From Pollenia angustigena (Eukaryota > Arthropoda > Insecta > Diptera > Polleniidae), in assembly GCA_930367215.1 (NCBI GenBank), contig OV884059.1, forward strand, positions 73,689,393 through 73,753,392: a stretch of 64,000 nucleotides of DNA. Direction: 5' to 3'. Made by a program: the position numbers and the translations under genes. Within the stretch, counting starts at the first letter, position 1. Each line of letters starts with the position of its first letter. This document shows positions 1 through 11,997 of this stretch, piece by piece. The notes under the pieces are model-generated. The model saw only the letters and a program-made list of their open reading frames with translations, did not search any database and was not told the origin of the DNA.

Positions 1-1165
1 AAAATCATTAGCATATAACGGGTACAAAATTGCGCCAACAATAGATCCCTGGGGAACACCTCCCAATGTACTCAAAGGCCTAGAAAAGGTACAGTTGTTG
101 GTAACTATCTGCGATCTATCACCTAGATATGAAGCAACTAATTTTGCTGCAGTTTCTGAAAAGTTAAACATTCTTGCAAGTTTCATAATTAACATCTTGT
201 GTTCAACGGTGTCAAAGGCCTTAAAGTGGTCGAGTAGAATCAATAATGCTATCTTGTTATCATCCAAACTGCTTCGGATGTTTTCAACAACTTCGTTTAA
301 GGCTGTAGTACAGCTATGCTGAGGTCTAATCCAGATTGACGGTCCGTTAAAAGATTATTATCATATATGTGTTTGGAGATCTGTTTATGTAGGAGGCGTT
401 CGAAATCTTTAGAAAGGTAGGGAAGAATGGCAATTGGCCTGTATTCCTTATCATCTTTAGGTATAGGAATAATTTTGGCACATTTCCGTATTAAAAATGT
501 GGTTTACATGACGAATTATCCATGGTAAAATAAGTCTATTAAAAAGAGGTTGAAAATCATCTAGACCAACAGAATTGGACTTAACGGCTAAAAATCCTTC
601 AGCAGTGTCTTCTATGTTAAAACTTTGAAAGCTAAACTAGTTTACAGGACCAATTAAAGCAATATCGTCATAAAATTCAAGTTGTATCGGTGGTTGTAGA
701 ATATTAGTAAATTTTTGATTCAATGCATTACATCAATCAATCTTACATTAGCGCGTGTACCAAATATACCAATTTCACGAATTTGCTTCCATTTTTGTTT
801 AGTGTTGACTGCTGTCTGAAATTTGTTACCATAGTATATTAGTTTGTCATGTCTTATTTTAAATACAACTGCTCTTCTTGCCAACCGATAATGATTTAGT
901 AAATCTTGTTTTTTGTAGCGTTTCCACTTATTTATAGTTTAGTCTTTGATGTAAACCAAGGACTTATCCGACCATTTGTATGTCTGTTAAATATAGGATG
1001 AACAAGACCATTTAGATACTCGACTTGCTCACTCACAGACGAAAGGTAATATATTCCATCCCAATAGGCATAGGAAAGATCTTCTTGGAGAGATGACATA
1101 TTGATGTTGTTATAGTTGGTACATTTTTCTTTCGATGAAAACGTTAAATGGATTAATACGAACAT
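1..1165 (-). pseudogene. Non-LTR retrotransposon reverse transcriptase fragment
   Basis: Read on the minus strand, the first 480 bases encode reverse transcriptase blocks: an ALLILLDHFKAFDTVEH block (catalytic Asp followed by the FDTV motif) and a GVPQGSIVGAILYPLYAND block. Upstream sequence to about 1165 matches the endonuclease-RT linker of the second non-LTR element at 34676-37451: both encode a stretch around a 'PWFTSK/E' motif. The frame is broken by stops and frameshifts, and the finger, palm and thumb parts are not in one frame. The 3' end lies beyond the left edge of the window. It belongs to the CR1/Jockey-like non-LTR assemblage by motif style. It is a dead copy; no ORF longer than about 80 codons survives. 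Confidence 0.8.
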
Positions 1166-1957
1166 TTAAAAGAAAAATTAGTCAAATCGATGGAGCCGTT
1201 TTCTGATTTTAGGTAAATTAAATAAAAGTGAGCGGGGCAAAATATTCTTTCCGTAAAAACCTTAGTTGGACCATGGCGATGATTTTAAAGAAAATCGTCC
1301 AAATCGGTCAAGCCGTTCTCAAGTTATGCGCTTAATAGAAAAAGTGGGCGTAAAAGTAGGCGTGGTAAATTTTTCTTTCAATCAAAACTTAATACGAACA
1401 TTTGAAAGAAAAATTTTTCAAATCAATGGAGCTGTTTTCTGATTTTAGCTAACTCGAAAAAGGGGCGGGGCAAAATTTTCTTTTCGTATAAATCTAAGTT
1501 GGACCATGGCGCTCATTTTAAAGAAAAAATCGTCACAAATATATAGATGTCATTGGTGGTGCAATATGAAAATTGGATTTTGCCACGCCCCTCCGCCCGC
1601 AGACCGAAATTCAAAAATCAGACTTCATAGTGTCTCCCGCCTGAATATTCTGAAGATTTCCTGAAAATTTCATCAAAATGGGCCCAGCTGTTTTGGAGTC
1701 AAACAAAAAAATAAAAATAAAAATTCAAATAAATAATACAAATTAAAAAAACTTATAAACAAAAGTTAAAAAAAAAATGTAATAAAAATTTCGAATGAAC
1801 AACAAACCCAAATGCATACAAACATACATAAAACACAAATAATAGATAAAATATCAGCGCCGATTCTCGCATCCACTATGCACACTCATGAACAAGTTCT
1901 CGCAATAAGCGTCATTCGGCTCGGCTCGGCAACAAGCGGCCACTCTGTACGCACCCT
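1155..1957. repeat. Degenerate ~236-bp tandem repeat and low-complexity tail
   Basis: A block beginning AATACGAACATTT recurs at about 1155 and 1391 (period near 236 bp), each followed by similar 'ggagccgttttctgatttt' and 'gttggaccatggcg' segments. From 1580 it runs into a 'cacgcccctccgcccgc' segment with a 'tttcatcaaaatgggccc' phrase typical of arthropod interspersed repeats. The rest to 1957 is A-rich with no coding signal. Confidence 0.6.
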
Positions 1958-4900
1958 TAAGGCCATGTCAGATAAAACCCTTGCTTCGCGTTGCATTAGA
2001 GATTCGCTTTTAAATCTGAGATTGAACATACATACTTATACGAAACATGTCAAATAAAGTACTTTTAACGCAGAGCGAAGCGAAAAGTTAGGAAACTCTC
2101 ATCTTTTTACACGCTTTGGCAATCTTCCAGTATAATTTTTTTTATTTTTTTTTTTTTAACACACAATGCGTGAGTGAAGTCAAAGTTTTTATTCTGTCAT
2201 GCACCTTTTGCTTTACGCTTTTCTGTCCAAGTAAGAAACGTCACGCAAAGCGAAGAAGTTGTTACTGCTACGGCCTTTATTTGCAAGTAATTACTTTCAT
2301 GTGTAAAGGCAGGGTAAACGTTGAGTTTTCAATTTCATTATTTACAGTTTAACGGGATGGTTAGGTACCGATAAATATTTTAATTGCGCTTTTTAAAGCA
2401 ATAGATTGTCTCTCCGTTAGGAAAGACACTTATACTTAAAGTAGAGTACATACTTAATTACCCCCAAGGTCTATTTGGTTTATTTGGTTAATTCCTCAAC
2501 AATGTCAAAAGTTGTTTACATTTTCCTTATACATGTATATTTTTGTTTACGTTTTCGGTTTTCTGCCACACATACATACATACATGCAAACAAATCACAT
2601 TTTTCCTTTTGTTTTCCCTATGTAGTAGTAACATTTTGACAACGGCGGGGAATTTTCCACAAACAAAATGCCTGTTGTTTTTCGTATTGTTGTAGAAGTA
2701 AGCAGACCTATTGGATAGACCTAGATTACACTAATTTAATTAATACGTCACTGCGCGGAATATGAATTACGGAAAATCGCTTATTCATATCTACGTTAGA
2801 GCAAGCAATTATGTAGATTTTTAAGAATGAACCTCTTTGAACTCGTCTTATCGAGAATAGTGAAAAAACAAAAACACAATTTGGTATTTTTTTATTTTTA
2901 AGGCCAATGATTCACTGCTAAAAATGTGTAAATTAGACAGCGCGATTAGACAAAATCACATTAAGATTGGACCCGTTCGGAAGTGCAAACACATTTTAAA
3001 AACTAAACAAAATATTTATTGAGTTGTCTATATTTTTATTTTTAAATTAAATATATAGTAAGTGATAAATTCAAAAACGGTGGTCCTTGTAAAATATAAA
3101 AAGGAAACAACATTAATTTTAAAACTGATTTAAAAAAAAAAATTAAATAAAAACAAGTAAGTAATTTAATTTGTTTTTTTCAACTAAGGAATTTCTAAAG
3201 GGCTTTAAAACAGTGTTCGGAAATAAACACTAAATATCGCTCCTTAGTGTTCGGTTCGGTAGATTTGTGGATAAAATAAAGGCTAACAGTGTTTTTGTAG
3301 AAAATTATTAAAATAATAACGTTTCCCTATTCGAACACAAAAATAAAACTGTTTTTATACAACTCAACAAAAGATGAGAACATTTACTTCCGTTCGGTTT
3401 TTTTTTTAACACAAACTTCATTGTGTTCGGTTTGGCTCATTAACGTTCGTCGCTTGTGGATGGTAAAAAACCAAACATTTTTTACAAAAACACATTCAAA
3501 AAAAAAAAAAAAAAAGGTAACAAAATAATTTTACACAAATAATTTTGCACATACACACACAAGGTGTTCGTGGTACGGACGTTGCTAAAATTGTTTGTTT
3601 GTTCATTTCTTTATCAATGTAAAAAATAATCATTATTAAACATTAAAATATAATGTTTGTCGACAGTATCACTACAATTGTTCTGTTTTTTAACGAAGAA
3701 CAGAACACTACGAACGTTATTAAGGGTTGTGTTAGTCTTCACAGTCACTAAAAAAATAAATATCGTTCTTAGGTGTGTGAGCCGAACGCTAAATAATGTA
3801 CTGTTTATTTACGAACACTGCTTTAAAATACAAAGAGCGAGTTTTTGGCCGAAATATTAAGACGGGATTAAGTGTTAAATTAGTTAATCTTATAATAACA
3901 TTAATCTTCATTAAATCCTTTTTTACTTTCTTGAAGAAAGATTAAAGATTTAAGAATTGCCATATGAATTGACAGTATTTTTATGCATGTATAAGTATGG
4001 CAGTTTAAAACAAATGTCAAAAATTGTAATGAAGTTATTGTTCGTAACGTGAAAATAAAGAGGAAAAGGCGAGAATTTTGTATTGTATTAAAAAATATTA
4101 TATATGTATTAATAAAGAAATAAAATCGAAAAAGAAACAACAATTTATCTTACGAGATGGAAAAATAAATAAAACAAAGCAAAAATTTATCTTACGAGAT
4201 GGAATAATAAATAAAAATTGTAGATGAAAACATAAACGTTGAATGTTAGGCTTCGTACAGACGATGGTCAGATCTTACAATATTGTAAGCAGGCGTTGCC
4301 AACAGCAATATTTTTCTGACAATGGTCCATTGTCAGATGCATTAATTTTGCACTTCTGCAAATACAAATGAGCTTACAATGTTCACACAGTTGTAAGACA
4401 TTTTAGCCAATTTTAATGCAATTTAAGCAACGCTGCTTACCAATATTGTAAGATCTGGCCATCGTCTGTACGAAGCTTTAGGTCGATAGAATATTAACAA
4501 AACATTTTTATCATTTAATAATCAAAAAAAAAAAGATTTTGCCCTATTCTTTCCTTGGTTTACTTTGCTAGGTTGTGGATCTGAAAACTTCCCATGCAAA
4601 TAATTCTAACTCGGTTGTGTTGTGTAGCTCGTTGCACCGTTTTGTTGAAACCACATGTCGCCCAGTTCATAATATTCAATTGCTGTCCAAAAAGTCGGTT
4701 TTCATACGGTCATAGCGCTCTATATTAGAGCACTTTGCGATGATGCACAGGGCTGGACGCAGCTGTTACGCTTCACACAATAGGTCGATTATGACGACCA
4801 TAATTACCCCGTAATGCTCGAAAATCGGTCACGATTAAACCACCACTTTTGTGGTAAGTTTTAACTATTAAACGATCCATATTCAAAAATGTCAATCGTT

Positions 4901-6734
4901 TCACGTAATATTTGACACTTCAGATAACAGATATTGGACAGCTGACAGCCCTGCCAGACCGGCGGTTTTAAGACAGTAAATGGTGATTTTAATTTAACTT
5001 AGGTACAAAAACAACAGGATATTTTTAATTTAATATCGTTTTTTTCGAATATTCAAAATTACTATTAGGACACTCGAAATGAATGCAGTCACTTCACTGT
5101 TTTGCATAAATGATCTTGTAATTAGGGAGATCGAACGGTTAGTATTAGACCGGTTTTAACCGGTTATTTAAGTCTTACCCAATCGGTTATTTTAAAATGT
5201 TCATTTTTCGAATATCGAATAAACCGGTTATTTAAGTTATGTATAATTTATATACGTTTTCCTTACTTTTGTTATTAATGTAACCGTAATTTAAGTATTT
5301 TTCTAATTGAATATTGGGCAAACTCAAGGTACATTACCACAAGGTAGACTAGAGTGTAGACATTCTGCTCCATAAAAAGAACCCAGTTGTCAAAATTGTC
5401 TTCATATAAAACAATAATAATTTTACGCAAACATATACATATAAATTTTGGCTCATATACACTAAATTTGACGTTTGGGTTCTAACTGGGGTAAACAGCT
5501 GACAAACATATGGGCTTACGAGTCGACCTTGTGCAAACTTAAACTTTTTATAAAGAATGTCAAAAAAAATGTAACAAAAGTCAAAAAAAAAAATTATAAG
5601 CAATGTAAACACAAATCGCTTACATAAGTGTGTGTTCTTGTAACAAAAACCAAAACAATTCAAAATGGTTAAAAAAAAAATGTTAAGCTTAAAAAGTAAT
5701 TAGCAATTTGACAGTACTCTAAATATTATATATATTTTTATAAAGATGTCATCTCTGGTGATATTTCGAACTGATTTAAAAGACAATGGTGCTTAAAGGC
5801 CCCTAAAATTATACGTTGAAGAACCTTTGCAACGTATAATTTAAATAGATGTTCCCCTGAAGTCAACAAAAAATTAACGAAACGTTGGGAAAAAATGTTA
5901 TTAAATGTGTTTTTAATTTACAATGGAAAAATTTAGGCCCTATTAGCTTACTTACATATCTAAAACTTCAAAATTAACACCTTGGCCAAAAAATATATAA
6001 AATAAAAAAAAAAAATTATTGAAGATGTTAATATAGTTAGCCATTAAAAAATCACTTTAGGAGTGCTTTGTTTGCATGTTAAAAGAAGCGCTTATTGTCA
6101 GCAGAAAATAGTCCTCCAAACCGGGAACACCCCATACAAAAATCAGGCATCCCATCGGCAGGTTTGAAGCGATTTGCGGCATGAATTCATACATAAAACC
6201 TGCTGTTTTTGGAGCACATTTTTTTACTGAGCAGTTGCTTGCAAGAAATCGCTACAATGTGCTCTTCAAAAGGGTCTGGTGAGAAATAAGGACTTCCAAA
6301 ACAAAGAATTTGAGGCTGACAATGCTACGTCACTTGCAAACTGTCATAGACAGGGTGGTTGAACTAAGTACTTAAGTGCTGCATTTTTTTTCTTTTTTTA
6401 TTCAAGAGGTGCAATTTTTGAAAGAAAAAATCCAATAAGTTGTTTTTTTAATGAAGAGAAATTAAACTACACAATATAAATTTTTGGAAAAACTTTAGTT
6501 TTCCTCATAGTACCAGGTATGTTCATTAGGGAGAGTTTTCATTATTTACCCATGTAATGTCAAATTAATTTGCTGTTTGACGCTTGTTTTATTTTTTTCT
6601 ATATTTGCTATTGTTTGGCGTTATATGGGTTTTGATATTGATTACAAAATGTCTAATGACTATACCTTGTACTTATTCTACCATGGGTTTCCTTAAACTC
6701 CAAATTTTATCTGTGTATTTAAACTTTTCTCCCC
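1958..6734. repeat. Direct tandem duplication, copy 1 (4777 bp)
   Basis: The sequence from TAAGGCCATGTCAGATAAAA at 1958 restarts at 6735 with an offset of 4777 bp and stays collinear to 11480. Copy 1 ends ..TTTTCTCCCC and abuts copy 2 directly. Differences between copies are few: scattered substitutions, homopolymer length changes and one 21-bp deletion. I see no gene in the unit; open frames are short and lie in AT-rich sequence. The only recognisable content is an inverted-repeat element at 4249-4477. Confidence 0.95.
4249..4477. mobile_element. MITE with ~44-bp imperfect TIRs, TTA TSD
   Basis: Left end GGCTTCGTACAGACGATGG and right end (reverse complement) AGCTTCGTACAGACGATGG continue as an imperfect inverted repeat for about 44 bp. 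TTA flanks both sides (4246-4248 and 4478-4480). The 229-bp length, lack of coding capacity and 3-bp TTA duplication suggest a PIF/Harbinger-like non-autonomous element; the superfamily is inference. Confidence 0.75.
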
Positions 6735-9700
6735 TAAGGCCATGTCAGATAAAACTTTTGCTTCGCGTTGCATTAGAGATTCGCTTTGACATCTGAGATT
6801 GAACATACATACTTATACGAAACATGTCAAATAAAGTACTTTTAACCCAGAGCGAAGCGAAAAGTTAGGCAACTCTCATCTTTTTACACGCTTTGGCAAT
6901 CTTCCAGTATAATTTTTTTTATTTATTTTTTTTTAACACACAATGCGTGAGTGTAGTCAAAGTTTTTATTCTGTCATGCACCTTTTGCTTTACGCTTTTC
7001 TGTCCAAGTAAGAAACGTCACGCAAAGCGAAGAAGTTGTTACTGCTACGGCCTTTATTTGCAAGTAATTACTTTCATGTGTAAAGGCAGGGTAAACGTTG
7101 AGTTTTCAATTTCATTATTTACAGTTTAACGGGATGGTTAGGCACCGATAAATATTTTAATTTCGCTTTTTAAAGCAATAGATTGTCTCTCCGTTAGGAA
7201 AGACACTTATACTTAAAGTAGAGTACATAATTAATTACCCCCAAGGTCTATTTGGTTTATTTGGTTAATTCCTCAACAATGTCAAAAGTTGTTTACATTT
7301 TCCTTATACATGTATATTTTTGTTTACGTTTTCGGTTTTCTGCCACACATACTTGCACACAAATCACATTATTCCTTTTGTTTTCCCTATGTAGTAGTAA
7401 CATTTTGACAACGGCGGGGAATTTTCCACAAACAAAATGCCTGTTGTTTTTCGTATTGTTGTAGAAGTAAGCAGACCTATTGGATAGACCTAGATTACAC
7501 TAATTTAATTAATACGTCACTGCGCGGAATATGAATTACGGAAAATCGCTTATTCATATCTACGTTAGAGCAAGCAATTATGTAGATTTTTAAGAATGAA
7601 CCTCTTTGAACTCGTCTTATCGAGAATAGTGAAAAAACAAAAACACAATTTGGTATTTTTTTATTTTTAAGGCCAATGATTCACTGCTAAAAATGTGTAA
7701 ATTAGACAGCGCGATTAGACAAAATCACATTAAGATTGGACCCGTTCGGAAGTGCAAACACATTTTAAAAACTAAACAAAATATTTATTGAGTTGTCTAT
7801 ATTTTTATTTTTAAATTAAATATATAGTAAGTGATAAATTCAAAAACGGTGGTCCTTGTAAAATATAAAAAGGAAACAACATTAATTTTAAAACTGATTT
7901 AAAAAAAAAAATTAAATAAAAACAAGTAAGTAATTTAATTTGTTTTTTTCAACTAAGGAATTTCTAAAGGGCTTTAAAACAGTGTTCGGAAATAAACACT
8001 AAATATCGCTCCTTAGTGTTCGGTTCGGTAGATTTGTGGATAAAATAAAGGCTAACAGTGTTTTTGTAGAAAATTATTAAAATAATAACGTTTCCCTATT
8101 CGAACACAAAAATAAAACTGTTTTTATACAACTCAACAAAAGATGAGAACATTTACTTCCGTTCGGTTTTTTTTTAACACAAACTTCATTGTGTTCGGTT
8201 TGGCTCATTAACGTTCGTCGCTTGTGGATGGTAAAAAACCAAACATTTTTTACAAAAACACATTCAAAAAAAAAAAAAAAAAAGGTAACAAAATAATTTT
8301 ACACAAATAATTTTGCACATACACACACAAGGTGTTCGTGGTACGGACGTTGCTAAAATTGTTTGTTTGTTCATTTCTTTATCAATGTAAAAAAGAATCA
8401 TTATTAAACATTAAAATATAATGTTTGTCGACAGTATCACTACAATTGTTCTGTTTTTTAACGAAGAACAGAACACTACGAACGTTATTAAGGGTTGTGT
8501 TAGTCTTCACAGTCACTAAAAAAATAAATATCGTTCTTAGGTGTGTGAGCCGAACGCTAAATAATGTACTGTTTATTTACGAACACTGCTTTAAAATACA
8601 AAGAGCGAGTTTTTGGCCGAAATATTAAGACGGGATTAAGTGTTAAATTAGTTAATCTTATAATAACATTAATCTTCACTAAATCCTTTTTTACTTTCTT
8701 GAAGAAAGATTAAAGATTTAAGAATTGCCATATGAATTGACAGTATTTTTATGCATGTATAAGTATGGCAGTTTAAAACAAATGTCAAAAATTGTAATGA
8801 AGTTATTGTTCGTAACGTGAAAATAAAGAGGAAAAGGCGAGAATTTTGTATTGTATTAAAAAATATTATATATGTATTAATAAAGAAATAAAATCGAAAA
8901 AGAAACAACAATTTATCTTACGAGATGGAAAAATAAATAAAACAAAGCAAAAATTTATCTTACGAGATGGAATAATAAATAAAAATTGTAGATGAAAACA
9001 TAAACGTTGAATGTTAGGCTTCGTACAGACGATGGTCAGATCTTACAATATTGTAAGCAGGCGTTGCCAACAGCAATATTTTTCTGACAATGGTCCATTG
9101 TCAGATGCATTAATTTTGCACTTCTGCAAATACAAATGAGCTTACAATGTTCACACAGTTGTAAGACATTTTAGCCAATTTTAATGCAATTTAAGCAACG
9201 CTGCTTACCAATATTGTAAGAGCTTTAGGTCGATAGAATATTAACAAAACATTTTTATCATTTAATAATCAAAAAAAAAAAGATTTTGCCCTATTCTTTC
9301 CTTGGTTTACTATGCTAGGTTGTGGATCTGAAAACTTCCCATGCAAATAATTCTAACTCGGTTGTGTTGTGTAGCTCGTTGCACCGTTTTGTTGAAACCA
9401 CATGTCGCCCAGTTCATAATATTCAATTGCTGTCCAAAAAGTCGGTTTTCATACGGTCATAGCGCTCTATATTAGAGCACTTTGCGATGATGCACAGGGC
9501 TGGACGCAGCTGTTACGCTTCACACAATAGGTCGATTATGACGACCATAATTACCCCGTAATGCTCGAAAATCGGTCACGATTAAACCACCACTTTTGTG
9601 GTAAGTTTTAACTATTAAACGATCCATATTCAAAAATGTCAATCGTTTCACGTAATATTTGACACTTCAGATAACAGATATTGGACAGCTGACAGCCCTG

Positions 9701-11480
9701 CCAGACCGGCGGTTTTAAGACAGTAAATGGTGATTTTAATTTAACTTAGGTACAAAAACAACAGGATATTTTTAATTTAATATCGTTTTTTTCGAATATT
9801 CAAAATTACTATTAGGACACTCGAAATGAATGCAGTCACTTCACTGTTTTGCATAAATGATCTTGGTATTAGGGAGATCGAACGGTTAGTATTAGACCGG
9901 TTTTAACCGGTTATTTAAGTCTTACCCAATCGGTTATTTTAAAATGTTCATTTTTCGAATATCGAATAAACCGGTTATTTAAGTTATGTATAATTTATAT
10001 ACGTTTTCCTTACTTTTGTTATTAATGTAACCGTAATTTAAGTATTTTTCTAATTGAATATTGGGCAAACTCAAGGTACATTACCACAAGGTAGACTAGA
10101 GTGTAGACATTCTGCTCCATAAAAAGAACCCAGTTGTCAAAATTGTCTTCATATAAAACAATAATAATTTTACGCAAACATATACATATAAATTTTGGCT
10201 CATATACACTAAATTTGACGTTTGGGTTCTAACTGGGGTAAACAGCTGACAAACATATGGGCTTACGAGTCGACCTTGTGCAAACTTAAACTTTTTATAA
10301 AGAATGTCAAAAAAAATGTAACAAAAGTCAAAAAAAAAATTATAAGCAATGTAAACACAAATCGCTTACATAAGTGTGTGTTCTTGTAACAAAAACCAAA
10401 ACAATTCAAAATGGTTAAAAAAAAATGTTAAGCTTAAAAAGTAATTAGCAATTTGACAGTACTCTAAATATTATATATATTTTTATAAAGATGTCATCTC
10501 TGGTGATATTTCGAACTGATTTAAAAGACAATGGTGCTTAAAGGCCCCTAAAATTATACGTTGAAGAACCTTTGCAACGTATAATTTAAATAGATGTTCC
10601 CCTGAAGTCAACAAAAAATTAACGAAACGTTGGGAAAAAATGTTATTAAATGTGTTTTTAATTTACAATGGAAAAATTTAGGCCCTATTAGCTTACTTAC
10701 ATATCTAAAACTTCAAAATTAACACCTTGGCCAAAAAATATATAAAATAAAAAAAAAAAATTATTGAAGATGTTAATATAGTTAGCCATTAAAAAATCAC
10801 TTTAGGAGTGCTTTGTTTGCATGTTAAAAGAAGCGCTTATTGTCAGCAGAAAATAGTCCTCCAAACCGGGAACACCCCATACAAAAATCAGGCATCCCAT
10901 CGGCAGGTTTGAAGCGATTTGCGGCATGAATTCATACATAAAACCTGCTGTTTTTGGAGCACATTTTTTTACTGAGCAGTTGCTTGCAAGAAATCGCTAC
11001 AATGTGCTCTTCAAAAGGGTCTGGTGAGAAATAAGGACTTCCAAAACAAAGAATTTGAGGCTGACAATGCTACGTCACTTGCAAACTGTCATAGACAGGG
11101 TGGTTGAACTAAGTACTTAAGTGCTGCATTTTTTTTTCTTTTTTTATTCAAGAGGTGCAATTTTTGAAAGAAAAAATCCAATAAGTTGTTTTTTTAATGA
11201 AGAGAAATTAAACTACACAATATAAATTTTTGGAAAAACTTTAGTTTTCCTCATAGTACCAGGTATGTTCATTAGGGAGAGTTTTCATTATTTACCCATG
11301 TAATGTCAAATTAATTTGCTGTTTGACGCTTGTTTTATTTTTTTCTATATTTTCTATTGTTTGGCGTTATATGGGTTTTGATATTGATTACAAAATGTCT
11401 AATGACTATACCTTGTACTTATTCTACCATGGGTTTCCTTAAACTCCAAATTTTATCTGTGTATTTAAACTTTTCTCCCC
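6735..11480. repeat. Direct tandem duplication, copy 2
   Basis: Second copy of the 1958-6734 unit, 4746 bp long. It ends with the same ..TTTTCTCCCC string, after which the sequence becomes unrelated (GACTGTATATATGG). It lies just upstream of Gclc, so it could sit in a 5' UTR intron or in the intergenic region. Only a few bases (CCC) are shared at the breakpoints. Confidence 0.95.
9017..9224. mobile_element. Copy 2 of the TTA MITE, right TIR damaged
   Basis: Same element as 4249-4477, but 21 bp are missing from the right TIR, so the terminal hairpin can no longer pair over most of its length. The outermost AGCT and the flanking TTA remain. The deletion post-dates the segmental duplication or distinguishes two alleles. 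Confidence 0.75.
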
Positions 11481-11993
11481 GACTGTATATATGGGCATAT
11501 ATATTTATATAACTTTCTATTTTTGTCACACAATGGTGAAGGGTGTATAAGATTCGGTTAAGCCGAGTATAGCACTCTTACTAGTTTTAATCTGCAAACG
11601 TTAAACATTTTTGAAATCGGATGATAAACCAGAAAACCAGGAGATATTTAAAAACACTTTGAGACACAACAGTGGGACTCCAGAGGGCATATGCTTAGTT
11701 TTATGTTCATCGGTCAAAACATTTATAAATTGCAGATATATTTCCCAAAAGTTTTTGTTTGTGCCCCAACTGTGGTTTGTAAATTCAAAATACGGAGAAT
11801 ATTGAAACAATTTTATACGCCAAAGCCTGTAACAAATACTTTCATATTGGTGAAATTTTTAAATCGGTACAAAATCAATCAAAAGCCAACAAAAAGCCCA
11901 CTCTTGGGCTTTATATAAATAAGTATATGTTTATTTTAAGAAAAAACAGTTTTATGCACATTAAAATAACCACAATTTTCTTTTACACCTTTT
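11481..11993. other. Non-coding upstream of Gclc with repeat terminus
   Basis: The first 110 bases carry the terminus of a common fly repeat (GATTCGGTTAAGCCGAG followed by tatagcactcttactag). The rest to 11970 is AT-rich and unassigned. No core promoter could be chosen with confidence. Confidence 0.5.
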
Positions 11994-11995
11994 AG
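11975..11995 (+). promoter_or_regulatory. 3' splice acceptor just before the Gclc start codon
   Basis: A pyrimidine-rich tract (TTTTCTTTTACACCTTTTAG) ends in AG at 11994-11995, two bases before the ATG. This suggests that the start codon sits at the 5' end of exon 2 and that a non-coding first exon lies further upstream, possibly beyond the duplicated block. Confidence 0.55.
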
Positions 11996-11997
11996 CA

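Noticed and set aside
3481..3520. Poly(A) stretches (for example 3499-3515, 8267-8283) as LINE or SINE tails
   Set aside because: No retroelement sequence or TSD precedes them; homopolymers are frequent in this AT-rich DNA.
6310..6330. TGACAATGC string upstream of Gclc, resembling an antioxidant response element (CncC/Maf site); repeated in copy 2 near 11052-11080
   Set aside because: The core TGACNNNGC is short enough to occur by chance every few kb, the preceding base does not fit the preferred purine, and it lies more than 900 bp (copy 2) or 5 kb (copy 1) from the coding start with no mapped promoter.
1812..9000. Short open frames of 60-105 codons in the duplicated unit
   Set aside because: They are in AT-rich DNA, show no family resemblance or splice context, and are duplicated only because the whole block is.
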